A stretch of 64,000 nt of DNA, from contig CP143946.1 of assembly GCA_036419695.1 (NCBI GenBank), forward strand, positions 2,660,001 through 2,724,000, read 5' to 3'. Shown here one piece after another: positions 49,208-57,792 of this stretch (position 1 is the stretch's first letter; each line of letters opens with the position of its first letter). The translations under genes and the position numbers were made by a program. Below the pieces are notes generated by a model. That model worked only from the letters and a program-made list of their open reading frames with translations, searched no databases and had not been told where the DNA came from. Origin of the DNA: [Clostridium] symbiosum (GTDB taxonomy: Bacteria > Bacillota > Clostridia > Lachnospirales > Lachnospiraceae).

Positions 49208-50417
49208 CGTCTGGCTGTTCTCCTTGTGTTTCGACATTTGTTTCTGTTTTAAACGGTTCCTCCGTCTGCATGTTGACCTCAAAGCGGCAGGAAGAGCCAT
49301 TAACTAATATTTTAACATTATTTTCAATAATTTGTACCCCTTTTTCCATTAATTTTTCCGCAACTTCATTTTTATAGGCCTCGCCCAGTTCTTCCAGCTC
49401 TTTTTCCGTGTATTTTTCATCGTAGGAACACACTTCCTGCGACGTGATAAGCCCCAGCTCCACAGGCAGGTAAAAATCGCCGAAGAGCCTTACTTGGCGG
49501 AGCTCCGTTACCGTCCTCCACTCCGTATTCCGGAAGTTGGGAAGCAGATAGACAAAGGAATGGACGCCGATGTTCATCATAAGCCCCTTCCTGACCCGGC
49601 CCGTCTTTTCCTCTCTCTCATGCCAGAGGGAAATATCCTTTGTCTCCTGTCTGGTGCGTCTGGCAATGATGTCCGCGTCGGAATGGACATAATGCTCCGC
49701 CACCACGGTGCCGCCGTCGTCAGTGATGGGAATGGCTCCGCTGACGAGAATCTGGCCTTTTACCACCTCGTCGCCCGGCTTCACCATCGGAATTCCGCTC
49801 CGTACAATCATGGATGTGATGGTTCCGTCGGCGTCGGCCGTGAGATCACAGGGCGTATCATCCCTAACCGGAATTTCCAGAGGCACGTCGTTTTCCTTGA
49901 CATGGACATAGAGCTTCGTTCCGCTCAACCGGGCCGATACCCAGGTGATGCCGTTATACTGGTTTCTGAGCGCAGCTTCCAGATCTTCGCAGGAAACCTG
50001 GTTCTTCATGATTCCGCAGTGGATCCCCAGTGTGTCCAGAAAATGAGAAAGTTCATCGTCCGTATACATTACATTGCCCTGATATCCAATATCCCATACA
50101 AAAAATGAGAGCGTGTAAAGAAGCATGAAAAAGCAGATAAAACCAGCGGCCCACAGCTTTCTTTTCCTGTTTTTATATAAAAAAAAAGGAAGTCCCAGTT
50201 TTCGCTGTATCCTAAGCCTGATCTTCGCTTTCTTTGCATAGGGCTTGCTGGAAAAGAAATCCCGTATCCCCATCGAAAATATGTAATTGCCTTTAGAAAA
50301 TATTACATCCCAGATATCGAGCCCGGAAGCCGCGCATAAATTAAAAAAACGTTCCGGAGACTGCCCCGTCATCTGGATCCGTACACTGCCGGACCAAAAC
50401 CTTCGCAGAAACTTCAT
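49194..50417 (-). CDS. yqfD: sporulation protein YqfD (SpoIV-like)
   Basis: A 407-residue membrane protein of the YqfD family, needed for spore engulfment or maturation in Bacillus. It has a single hydrophobic segment near residue 85 and a large extracytoplasmic part. The N-terminal RFFNLCAASGLDIWDV matches the family start; GTKLYVHVKENDVPL and GEVCSY-like blocks follow. The start is ATG 50417, 9 nt after AGGAGG. A longer frame to 50450 overlaps yqfC. Confidence 0.9.
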   Translation of the reverse strand: MKFLRRFWSGSVRIQMTGQSPERFFNLCAASGLDIWDVIFSKGNYIFSMGIRDFFSSKPYAKKAKIRLRIQRKLGLPFFLYKNRKRKLWAAGFICFFMLLYTLSFFVWDIGYQGNVMYTDDELSHFLDTLGIHCGIMKNQVSCEDLEAALRNQYNGITWVSARLSGTKLYVHVKENDVPLEIPVRDDTPCDLTADADGTITSMIVRSGIPMVKPGDEVVKGQILVSGAIPITDDGGTVVAEHYVHSDADIIARRTRQETKDISLWHEREEKTGRVRKGLMMNIGVHSFVYLLPNFRNTEWRTVTELRQVRLFGDFYLPVELGLITSQEVCSYDEKYTEKELEELGEAYKNEVAEKLMEKGVQIIENNVKILVNGSSCRFEVNMQTEEPFKTETNVETQGEQPDDEHN

Positions 50418-50436
50418 AAAATAACGCCTCCTGAAA

Positions 50437-50709
50437 TCAGAGAGATTCAAAATCCACCGACTTGATGTGTCCCGTCAGCTTCAACTGCTCCTTATCATAA
50501 TATTCAATCGATAAATTTTTTCCCTCCACGGTCAGTTTTGTGGTCTTTCCCTGGAGTTTCAACATCGTGTCCGTAAATAAAACAATGCTTCTGTAATTTT
50601 CCACTACAGCCGAATGGCTGCCGGTAAAGGACAGAAGCATCTCTCCAAAAAAGACATCTTCCGGCAGATTGAGGGCCGATACCACCGCTTTTTTTTGCCT
50701 GTTGAACAA
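50437..50709 (-). CDS. yqfC: sporulation protein YqfC
   Basis: A 90-residue YabP/YqfC-type sporulation protein with LPEDVFFGEMLLSFTGSHSAVVENY, the conserved block of this family, followed by a short beta-rich end. The start is TTG 50709, 9 nt after AAGGCGG. It begins the yqfC-yqfD-phoH-ybeY unit. A sigma-E-like promoter precedes it, suggesting expression in the mother cell during sporulation. Confidence 0.9.
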   Translation of the reverse strand: MFNRQKKAVVSALNLPEDVFFGEMLLSFTGSHSAVVENYRSIVLFTDTMLKLQGKTTKLTVEGKNLSIEYYDKEQLKLTGHIKSVDFESL

Positions 50710-50740
50710 GAGCGTACCGCCTTTTGAAGTCCTTACTGAG

Positions 50741-50769
50741 ATTATATGAAAAAAAATCCGGTTTTATTC
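50741..50769 (-). promoter_or_regulatory. sigma-E-like sporulation promoter of the yqfC operon
   Basis: GAATAAA (minus, 50769-50763) and CATATAAT (minus, 50748-50741) with a 14-bp spacer. Against the Bacillus sigma-E consensus (KMATATW, CATACAHT) this is a match with one mismatch in the -35 box and one or two in the -10. The -10 ends about 30 nt upstream of the TTG start. The site overlaps the end of the adjacent DUF6020 gene. Confidence 0.65.
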
Positions 50770-52563
50770 TTTTACAATCCTCTCCCGCGTCCGGTACAGG
50801 AGAATTTCCGCCATCAGGGGAACGCACACAATCAGAGGCAGCGCATACCTGACACAGGTGACCGGCCCGAGAAGCAGCGTGCCGAAGTAGCCGAAAATCA
50901 TCGAAAGCGGAACGAGAAGCGCGGCCTGCCGCCTGTAAACCAGCGCGGTTCCCGTAAGAAGCATCAGCCAGAACGGAAACGCCTGGTTGAGAATCAGGGC
51001 CAGCAGAGGAATTTTCTCATATTCCGGGGTCAGGCTGATACTCCGCAGATAGTTTTCATACTGCGGGAAACGGCTGTTTCTGAATATGTGGAGAATATTA
51101 TATTCTTCCTCCATAAAAGAGCCGTCAAAGACGATATAATTGATCCAGTATTGGGTCTCTCCGGGATACCAGTATCCCCAGTTTCCCATTAAAAAGGAAT
51201 CGAGGTAGACGAGAGGCTCTTTTGCGCCAATGGCAGCCCATGTCTTTAAAAACATTCCGGGATCCTTTTTCACAACCTCTGTCTGAAAACCGCTCTTCAC
51301 CGGATCCGCATTTACCCTGACATAACCCTCCAGGGCGTCCGGCAGGATCAGCGCCTCAATGTAGGCCCTCTCCTCTTTTGAAAGGCTCTCCGGCTTTTCA
51401 TGCCAGACCCTGGCAAGCTGCTGCATCGGGACGGACAGCATTTCCTTCGCATCTCCCTTTTCCACGCCGAGGGACGTAAGCACCGGCCCGTTTACCGTCA
51501 GATATACCGCAGCCAGGGCAACGGAAAAGATAAGCCACCTGGATGCCGGGGGACGCGCCCCGCCGCTTTTCTTCTTATATCTGACAAAGAAAAGGAGGGC
51601 AAAGAGAGAAAAAAACAGAAATACGTAAATACCCTGGTTCCGGAAAAAGCAGGAAAACAGCGCCGATAAAAAGAAACCGGCCATTAATGCACGGCTTTTG
51701 AAAAAATGCTCCGGATCGGATATCATGTCGATGGAGAAATCAAAAGCCAGCAGGAAAAAGGCGCTGAAAAGCACATCCTTTGTTGTGATCAGGACGAGTA
51801 CCTGCATATACGGATTCGCCGCCAGAAACAGCCAGGAGGCGAGTATCAGCCAGAGAGGCGCGTTTCTTCGCATCATGCGGTACAGGACGAACGAAAATAC
51901 TGCCGCCATCACCGTGATCTGGATCAGGCTGTAAAGAGCCAGGCCAATCTGGTAACTGTGGAAAAGCACTTCCCCAATCTTCAGGCTGCCGCAGAGAAAC
52001 AGCGTATGCAGAACCGGATGATGGCTTGTCAGCGGATCGCTTCCGAAAACCTGCAGGATCTGAACCGAGGCATCGTAGGAATACACGCCTGGATAAACGG
52101 CCAGGAGCGCCGTCATATAGACGGCAAAGGTGAGCAGGAACAGGAGCGCAAGCTGTTTTATTCCCGGTTTCTTCCCAACCTCTCCCACTGTTTTGGACAC
52201 AAGGGGAATCATCCTCAAAAGAATGCCGGTAAACGCCGAGAACAGCAGCGTGGCGGCCGAAAGCGCCGTTAAGAAACCAAAGGCCGTGGGCGCCGGTATC
52301 TCATTCAGGGAGTAGCGGATACCCAGGATGAACATAAGCCCCATCAGGAACCCCGATATCAGGCTCAGAATAAATCTTCTGTTTTCCAATGGAAAAAAAG
52401 CTTTCAGATAGAGGAAGGCAATCCCCGCCGTGACCGGCAGACAAAAGACGGATGCCGGATCCATTAAAAGAGGAAAGGCCAGTGTGGTTTCACTGGTCAG
52501 AAAAAAAACAGTGGCGATTGCCAGAACCGCAGACCACAATATTCTCCTCTTCATTCCTGTCAT
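50764..52563 (-). CDS. DUF6020 polytopic membrane protein, glycosyltransferase-like
   Basis: A 599-residue protein with about 14 hydrophobic segments. The motif GVYSYDASVQILQVFG...LTSHHPVLHTLF is typical of DUF6020, a group of GT-C-like membrane enzymes believed to transfer sugars from lipid carriers, by analogy only. The catalytic-type aspartate is probably in YSYDA. The start is ATG 52563, 9 nt after AGGAGG; a longer frame to 52683 would run through a terminator hairpin. It is the last gene before the yqfC unit. Confidence 0.78.
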   Translation of the reverse strand: MTGMKRRILWSAVLAIATVFFLTSETTLAFPLLMDPASVFCLPVTAGIAFLYLKAFFPLENRRFILSLISGFLMGLMFILGIRYSLNEIPAPTAFGFLTALSAATLLFSAFTGILLRMIPLVSKTVGEVGKKPGIKQLALLFLLTFAVYMTALLAVYPGVYSYDASVQILQVFGSDPLTSHHPVLHTLFLCGSLKIGEVLFHSYQIGLALYSLIQITVMAAVFSFVLYRMMRRNAPLWLILASWLFLAANPYMQVLVLITTKDVLFSAFFLLAFDFSIDMISDPEHFFKSRALMAGFFLSALFSCFFRNQGIYVFLFFSLFALLFFVRYKKKSGGARPPASRWLIFSVALAAVYLTVNGPVLTSLGVEKGDAKEMLSVPMQQLARVWHEKPESLSKEERAYIEALILPDALEGYVRVNADPVKSGFQTEVVKKDPGMFLKTWAAIGAKEPLVYLDSFLMGNWGYWYPGETQYWINYIVFDGSFMEEEYNILHIFRNSRFPQYENYLRSISLTPEYEKIPLLALILNQAFPFWLMLLTGTALVYRRQAALLVPLSMIFGYFGTLLLGPVTCVRYALPLIVCVPLMAEILLYRTRERIVKE

Positions 52564-52600
52564 CTTCCATAACCTCCTCACGATCTTTTTATTGCCACTC

Positions 52601-52635
52601 AACAAAAATCCCTGGTTTAAATAAACCAGGGATTT
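52601..52635 (-). terminator. rho-independent terminator of rpsU
   Basis: AAATCCCTGGTTTA (52606-52619) pairs perfectly with TAAACCAGGGATTT (52622-52635) around a 2-nt spacer. On minus it is followed by TTGTTG after TTTTT. It lies about 95 nt after the rpsU stop. Confidence 0.85.
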
Positions 52636-52650
52636 CATCTCGCTCTTGAC

Positions 52651-52710
52651 AGTGAAAAGCATGTTTAACACGCCCTCACCCATTAACCGCGGTGAAAAGT
52701 ATGCTTAACA
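52651..52710. repeat. two 20-bp direct repeats downstream of rpsU
   Basis: AGTGAAAAGCATGTTTAACA (52651-52670) and GGTGAAAAGTATGCTTAACA (52691-52710), 40 bp apart, differing at three positions. They lie between the rpsU stop and its terminator. The purpose is not clear; they may bind a protein or be a small duplication. Confidence 0.6.
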
Positions 52711-52728
52711 TATCTTTTCATCGTATAA

Positions 52729-52905
52729 TTAATTATATTTGCGTTTTCTAGCAGCTTCAGATTTCTTTTTACGACGAACGCTTGGTTTTTCGTAATGCTC
52801 TCTTTTGCGAATCTCCTGCTGAATGCCAGCCTTTGCACAGTTTCTTTTGAATCTGCGTAAAGCGCTGTCTAAGCTTTCGTTATCTTTAACGATTACATTT
52901 GACAT
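52729..52905 (-). CDS. rpsU: 30S ribosomal protein S21
   Basis: A 58-residue basic protein, starting MSNVIVKDNESLDSALRRFK and ending in a Lys/Arg-rich tail. This is a standard bacterial S21. The start ATG is preceded by GGAGGGAGG at somewhat long spacing. It has its own strong promoter (52987-53014), a leader with a hairpin, and a terminator, so it is a monocistronic unit between alaS and the DUF6020 gene. Confidence 0.96.
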   Translation of the reverse strand: MSNVIVKDNESLDSALRRFKRNCAKAGIQQEIRKREHYEKPSVRRKKKSEAARKRKYN

Positions 52906-52926
52906 AGCTCACACCTAACCTCCCTC

Positions 52927-52959
52927 CAGTTGTGTAATAAGTGCATATTAATACAACTG
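52927..52959 (-). promoter_or_regulatory. leader hairpin next to the rpsU ribosome-binding site
   Basis: CAGTTGT (52927-52933) pairs with ACAACTG (52953-52959) around a 19-nt loop in the rpsU leader, directly before GGAGGGAGG. It could regulate rpsU translation, for example by S21 feedback. This is inferred from position only. Confidence 0.45.
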
Positions 52960-52986
52960 TTTGGGTATTTTTTTAGCACTAGTAAA

Positions 52987-53014
52987 ATTATATCATAAAA
53001 ATTCCATACGTCAA
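52987..53014 (-). promoter_or_regulatory. sigma-A-type promoter of rpsU
   Basis: TTGACG (minus, 53014-53009) and TATAAT (minus, 52992-52987) with a 16-bp spacer; extended TG lies just upstream of the -10. It is about 80 nt upstream of the ATG. Confidence 0.85.
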
Positions 53015-53062
53015 CAGGATTTTTATGTTTTCTTAAATTTTCTTTGATTTGATGGCAGAACC

Positions 53063-55702
53063 TTATTTAATCTGCTCTTTTGCGACCTCCGCCGCCTTTT
53101 TCAGCGCGTCCGGCACACCGGCAGGGTTTTTACCGCCGGCCTGGGCCATATTCGGCCTTCCGCCGCCGCCTCCGCCGACAAGGCCTGCGATCGCCTTAAT
53201 CAGGTTGCCCGCATGGGCGCCCTTCTTCTGAGCTTCATCCGTAACGGATGCCATCAGGTTTACTTTGCCGTCCTGAACGGATGCAATCACAACAATGCCC
53301 TCGCCCAGTTTCTCCTTGAGCTGGTCACCCAGATTCCTGAGTCCGTTCATGTCGACATCCTTCACCTGGACTGCCAGAAGCTTCACGCCGTTTACTTCCT
53401 GTACCTGATCCATAACGTCACCGAGTGAATCGTTGGCCAGTTTGCTCTTTAACTTCTCATTCTCGGAATGAAGAGCTTTGAGCTCGTCGAGCATAGCTTC
53501 CAGTTTGGTTCTTAAATCGGCCGGTGTGGACTTAACCACTCTGGCTGCTTCATGGAGTTCTTTCTCCATCTCTTTGTAATAATTCATAAGACCTGTGGAA
53601 GTCAGTGCCTCGATTCTTCTGACACCGGCCGCAATGCCCGCCTCGGATACAATCTTAAATGCGGAGATGGTGCCCGTGTTGCCCACGTGGGTACCGCCGC
53701 AAAGCTCTGTGGAGAAATCTCCCATCTTAACAACGCGGACGCTGTCGCCGTACTTCTCGCCGAACAGGGCCATGGCGCCTGTCTTCTTTGCCTCATCCAG
53801 GCTCATAATCATCGTTTCCACAGGAAGGGAAGCGGCGATCTCATCATTGACAATCTTCTCTACCGCTGCAATCTCTTCGCCCGTCATGGCGGAGAAATGG
53901 GTGAAGTCGAAACGCAGCCTGTCCCTTGTAACCAGGGAACCTGCCTGCTCTACATGAGTGCCCAGCACGGTGCGCAGGGCCTTGTGGAGCAGATGGGTTG
54001 CGGAGTGGTTTCTTTCCGTCAGTTCGCGGTTCTCTTTATCAACGGTCAGGGTTACGGTGTCGCCCGTGCGGAACATGCCTTTTGTGACAACGCCGACATG
54101 GCCGATCTTGCCGCCCTGAAGCTTAATCGTGTCTTTTACTGTAAATTCGGCATCCGGTGTCGTGATGACGCCGATATCGGCCTGCTGGCCGCCCATCGTA
54201 GCATAAAACGGTGTCTTTTTAACTATCAGGGTGCCTACTTCTCCGTCTGTCAGCGCTTCCACGATCTCTGTCTCCGTCGTCAGAACCGTGATTACGGATT
54301 CATCCGAAAGCTTGCCGTATCCGTCAAACTCCGAAGTGATGGACGGATCGATGGACTGGTATACGGTGACATCGGCTCCCATATAGTTGGTCGTCTTTCT
54401 GGCGGCTCTTGCCTTCTCTTTCTGCTCTTTCATCGCAGCGGCAAAACCGTCCTCGTCTAAAGAAAGGTTTTTCTCCTCCAGAATCTCCCTTGTCAAATCG
54501 ATCGGGAATCCATAGGTATCGTAGAGCTTAAATGCATTCTCTCCGGAAAGCACCGTCTCATGGTTCTTCGCCATCTCATTCTCCATATCGACGAGAATGG
54601 CAAGGCCCTGATCAATGGTCTTATTGAATTTATCTTCTTCCTCAGAAAGCACCTTGAAAATCATAGCGCTCTTCTCTTCCAGCTCCGGATAACCGTCTTT
54701 GGAGAGGGCGATCACGGTCTTTGCCAGTTCGGCCATGAACTTTCCTTCAATGCCGAGTTTCTTTCCGTGGCGGGCCGCACGTCTTAAAAGTCTTCTGAGC
54801 ACATAGCCACGTCCCTCGTTGGAAGGCATGATACCGTCGGAGATCATGAACGTACATGATTTGATATGGTCGGCCACGATACGCAGGGAAACATCGGTCT
54901 CATGATCCTTCTGGTATTCCGTGTGGGCCATCTCGCATACGCGGTCTAAAAGAGCCTTGTTCGTGTCCACGGTGAAGAGGGAATCCACCTCCTGAACGAC
55001 AACGGCAAGACGCTCGAGTCCCATGCCTGTATCGATGTTCTTGTGCTCCAGCTCCGTATAATTGCCGTGGCCGTCGTTGTCGAACTGGGTAAATACATTA
55101 TTCCATACTTCCATGTAGCGGTCGCATTCGCAGCCTACGGTACAGTCCGGGCTTCCGCAGCCGTATTTCTCGCCGCGGTCGTAATAAATCTCGGAACATG
55201 GACCGCAGGGGCCTGCGCCGTGCTCCCAGAAGTTGTCTTCTTTGCCGAAACGGAAAATTCTCTCTTTGGGAATTCCCATCTCCTTATTCCAGATATCAAA
55301 TGCCTCATCGTCATCCAGGTAAACGGACGGATAGAGACGGTCGGGGTCAAGTCCCACAACCTCGGTTAAAAACTCCCATGACCAGTGGATTGCTTCTGTC
55401 TTAAAGTAATCACCGAATGAGAAGTTTCCAAGCATCTCAAAAAAAGTGCCGTGGCGGGCAGTCTTACCGATGTTCTCGATATCGCCTGTCCTGATGCACT
55501 TCTGGCAGGTCGTCACCCTCTTTCTCGGCGGGATCTCCTGTCCTGTGAAATATGGTTTTAACGGCGCCATGCCGGAATTGATAAGCAGCAGACTGTTATC
55601 ATTGTGTGGAACCAGAGAAAAACTCTTCATTGCCAGATGTCCCTTGCTCTCAAAGAACTCCAGAAACATCTTTCTAAGTTCGTTTACACCGTACTTTTCC
55701 AC
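53063..55702 (-). CDS. alaS: alanine-tRNA ligase
   Basis: An 879-residue class II synthetase that charges tRNA-Ala. The aminoacylation domain begins LRKMFLEFFESKGHLAMKS. The editing domain has the zinc-type HSATHLLHKALRTVLG and ELCGGTHV motifs. The C-terminal C-Ala domain ends with a Gly-rich segment near LVGGGGGGRPNMAQAGG. The start is GTG 55702 after AGGAGG. No T-box leader is seen. The gene upstream region carries the hairpin array. Confidence 0.97.
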   Translation of the reverse strand: MEKYGVNELRKMFLEFFESKGHLAMKSFSLVPHNDNSLLLINSGMAPLKPYFTGQEIPPRKRVTTCQKCIRTGDIENIGKTARHGTFFEMLGNFSFGDYFKTEAIHWSWEFLTEVVGLDPDRLYPSVYLDDDEAFDIWNKEMGIPKERIFRFGKEDNFWEHGAGPCGPCSEIYYDRGEKYGCGSPDCTVGCECDRYMEVWNNVFTQFDNDGHGNYTELEHKNIDTGMGLERLAVVVQEVDSLFTVDTNKALLDRVCEMAHTEYQKDHETDVSLRIVADHIKSCTFMISDGIMPSNEGRGYVLRRLLRRAARHGKKLGIEGKFMAELAKTVIALSKDGYPELEEKSAMIFKVLSEEEDKFNKTIDQGLAILVDMENEMAKNHETVLSGENAFKLYDTYGFPIDLTREILEEKNLSLDEDGFAAAMKEQKEKARAARKTTNYMGADVTVYQSIDPSITSEFDGYGKLSDESVITVLTTETEIVEALTDGEVGTLIVKKTPFYATMGGQQADIGVITTPDAEFTVKDTIKLQGGKIGHVGVVTKGMFRTGDTVTLTVDKENRELTERNHSATHLLHKALRTVLGTHVEQAGSLVTRDRLRFDFTHFSAMTGEEIAAVEKIVNDEIAASLPVETMIMSLDEAKKTGAMALFGEKYGDSVRVVKMGDFSTELCGGTHVGNTGTISAFKIVSEAGIAAGVRRIEALTSTGLMNYYKEMEKELHEAARVVKSTPADLRTKLEAMLDELKALHSENEKLKSKLANDSLGDVMDQVQEVNGVKLLAVQVKDVDMNGLRNLGDQLKEKLGEGIVVIASVQDGKVNLMASVTDEAQKKGAHAGNLIKAIAGLVGGGGGGRPNMAQAGGKNPAGVPDALKKAAEVAKEQIK

Positions 55703-55828
55703 GTTGCTTCCTCCTGTAAGTTTCTGTCTTTTCTATTATATAATTCTTCATTCTTTATATCCTATCATAGGAAAATCCATTTATCAAGAGGAAATTGAAC
55801 GTGTTGCCGGGGAAGAAAAAGACAGATT

Positions 55829-56218
55829 GTAACAGTTCAGACAGCATGAACCGTTACGACAGGTTACTATTCCCTCGGGATGTATTCCGCGTGTTACTGT
55901 TCACTGCGCAGCACGCTGTTTTCAAGCGGAATGTGAACAATAATAAAGGAAGGACTCTGTCAGTCCTTCCCCAGCTTGTCGACAAACTATATTTTCCTTA
56001 TATCAGGAGTTTGAGGGTGTAACCCTCATTTCAAATCACGTAGGTGGAATTCAGTTCCGCCGTAGTGCTGAACTGCCGATTTCTAGGGGCTTTAGCCCTT
56101 GCGCGAGGAAATCGGCAGTTCTTCCTTCGGTGACTAGAATTTATGGCGTTATGCCATGAATTCTACAGAGTGGCGACTTTGTCGACACTCTGAGAAAGGA
56201 CTCTGTCAGTCCTTCCCC
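55829..56218. repeat. tandem hairpin array framed by 23-bp direct repeats
   Basis: A string of inverted repeats: 55829-55857 (11-bp arms), 55948-55970, 56012-56028, 56043-56061, 56070-56121 (perfect 14-bp arms, GAACTGCCGATTTC/GAAATCGGCAGTTC), 56135-56165 (13-bp arms), 56166-56192 (12-bp arms) and 56195-56216. The 23-bp sequence AAGGACTCTGTCAGTCC with its tail occurs at 55950-55972 and again, exactly, at 56196-56218, so a 223-bp unit is framed. The last copy overlaps the stop of the LprI-like gene. There is no coding frame of note. Confidence 0.82.
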
Positions 56219-57126
56219 TCTGTTATATATGTTCCGTATTGTTCTAATAATTCATAGGCCCTGGTCCTGGTGGAATCCGACAGGGACGCCGTGTATTCAA
56301 GGCTTTCCATCGTGCCTCCGCCGAACTTGGAGGCAGCTTTCTTGGCTGCCAGATCACGGCTTCGAATCCAGGCCCTCTCCTCGGTCTTCAGGTCCTGCGC
56401 TTCTTCCTCGTTCATCCCTTCCAGGATTGCCTGGTAAATATGGTTCAGTTCCGTATCCCAGAGATAGTATTCGTAGTCGGCGACCTTCTTCAGGGAATCC
56501 GTATTGGAGCTGGCTTCCGATCCCTGCATATTCTGGATCAGGCCGTCTATCTCATTTAACTTCTTCCTGTAACCGTCAAGGGTTGTAACATATTCCGTTA
56601 CCGCCGTGTCCGATTCACTGACGCCGGTCAGGGGAGATATCACGACGCTGCTTTTGGCGGCAGGCGCATTCTCCGCAGCCGGAGCCGCAGCGGGCGCATC
56701 GGTATCTGCGGAAACAGCGGCCGCTTCCTCTTTTACGGAAGCCGTTCCTTCCGAAGCCGAATCCGAATAAGTGGAAACCGTTCCGCTTCCCGCCGCGGCA
56801 TCCGCCATCCGGCCTGCCGCTTTCTGTTCTCCCGTCTCAGAACCGGATTCCTCAGGATCCGGTTCCTTTGCCGTCTCCTGGTTACGGACATCTCCCGCTC
56901 CCGCCCCGGCTTCCTGCTCTCCGCTTTCCGGCAGGGAAGTCATCCCTGCCGCCGCCATGGCCATGCTCTCCATGTCAAGCTCTTCGGAGAGAGGAAGCTG
57001 GCTCTGAAAATTGGGCGCAGCGCTGTCAGACGTCTTATCGTGTATAAAACGCCTGGTTCCTACAGTCACGCCTGCACCCATTATCAGAATTAAAATAATT
57101 GCAATTATTACTCCTCTATTTTTCAA
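56206..57126 (-). CDS. membrane-anchored protein with LprI/DUF1311-like C-terminus
   Basis: A 306-residue protein. One N-terminal transmembrane segment (about 5-24) is followed by a long Ala/Glu/Ser/Gly-rich low-complexity linker (about 40-175). The C-terminal part (about 195-300) has WDTELNHIYQAILEGMNEEE...LKTEERAWIRSRD, the pattern of the LprI/lysozyme-inhibitor family (DUF1311). The usual conserved cysteines are missing. A wall-associated role is possible. The start is TTG 57126. The stop falls in the hairpin array, so the hairpin may also be its transcript end. Confidence 0.72.
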   Translation of the reverse strand: MKNRGVIIAIILILIMGAGVTVGTRRFIHDKTSDSAAPNFQSQLPLSEELDMESMAMAAAGMTSLPESGEQEAGAGAGDVRNQETAKEPDPEESGSETGEQKAAGRMADAAAGSGTVSTYSDSASEGTASVKEEAAAVSADTDAPAAAPAAENAPAAKSSVVISPLTGVSESDTAVTEYVTTLDGYRKKLNEIDGLIQNMQGSEASSNTDSLKKVADYEYYLWDTELNHIYQAILEGMNEEEAQDLKTEERAWIRSRDLAAKKAASKFGGGTMESLEYTASLSDSTRTRAYELLEQYGTYITEGKD

Positions 57127-57274
57127 TATTAATCCATCCTCGCATTGTTTGAATTAAAGATATCATATTTATGCGGGAAAGGAAATAGGTACCAAAAATA
57201 AGTAATATTTTGTAAGATTTATTTAATATTTGACCGGTTTTAAACGTTCATTTTACGGGAAAAAGTGAATCTGC

Positions 57275-57748
57275 TCAGGCCCCTGGATCTGTCAGAAGGT
57301 TGTCCCCGTCGGCGGCGGAAGTTGCCAGGAAATCGCACCTCTCGTTTTCAGGATGTCCGTTGTGGCCTTTCACCCAGATAAAGGTTACCTGGTGGGGCTC
57401 CTTGGCTTTCAAAAGGCGCTGCCACAAGTCCACATTCTTGACAGGTTCATTCTTTCCGCGCTTCCACCCCTTTTTCAGCCAGCTGTCTATCCAGTGCTGG
57501 TTAAAGGCATCCACCAGATATTTGGAATCGGAATAAAGGCTCACCTCACAGGGACGGTTCAGCGCCTCCAGGCCGGCGATGGCGGCCATCAGCTCCATCC
57601 TGTTGTTTGTGGTGCGTTTATATCCGGCGGATATCTCCTTTACATGCAGTTGTCCGGCTGCGTCCCGGTAATGAAGGACGCTGCCGAAACCGCCCGGTCC
57701 GTCAGGATTGCCTCTGGCAGAACCGTCTGTATATACTTCTACTTTCAA
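57275..57748 (-). CDS. rnhA: ribonuclease HI
   Basis: A 157-residue enzyme that degrades RNA in RNA-DNA hybrids. The catalytic acidic residues are in YTDGSARGNPDGPGGFG (Asp8), RMELMAAIAGLEAL (Glu), YSDSKYLVDA (Asp) and the C-terminal GHPENERCD (Asp). Length is normal. The start is TTG 57748 after AAGGAGA. It lies between the LprI-like gene and the beta-CASP nuclease gene. Confidence 0.95.
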   Translation of the reverse strand: MKVEVYTDGSARGNPDGPGGFGSVLHYRDAAGQLHVKEISAGYKRTTNNRMELMAAIAGLEALNRPCEVSLYSDSKYLVDAFNQHWIDSWLKKGWKRGKNEPVKNVDLWQRLLKAKEPHQVTFIWVKGHNGHPENERCDFLATSAADGDNLLTDPGA

Positions 57749-57792
57749 ATTCAGGTCTCCTTTGCAGGTTTATTCTCAGTCTTATTGTATCA

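Noticed and set aside
53552..54460. 302-codon plus-strand open frame within alaS
   Set aside because: It lies fully antisense to alaS, whose motifs are intact; composition follows the alaS codon pattern, and no ribosome site or family similarity supports it.
55703..55830. T-box riboswitch upstream of alaS
   Set aside because: No T-box consensus or specifier/antiterminator arrangement seen; the leader before alaS is short.
55829..56218. CRISPR array
   Set aside because: The stems differ in sequence and size, there are no regular spacers, and no cas genes are present.
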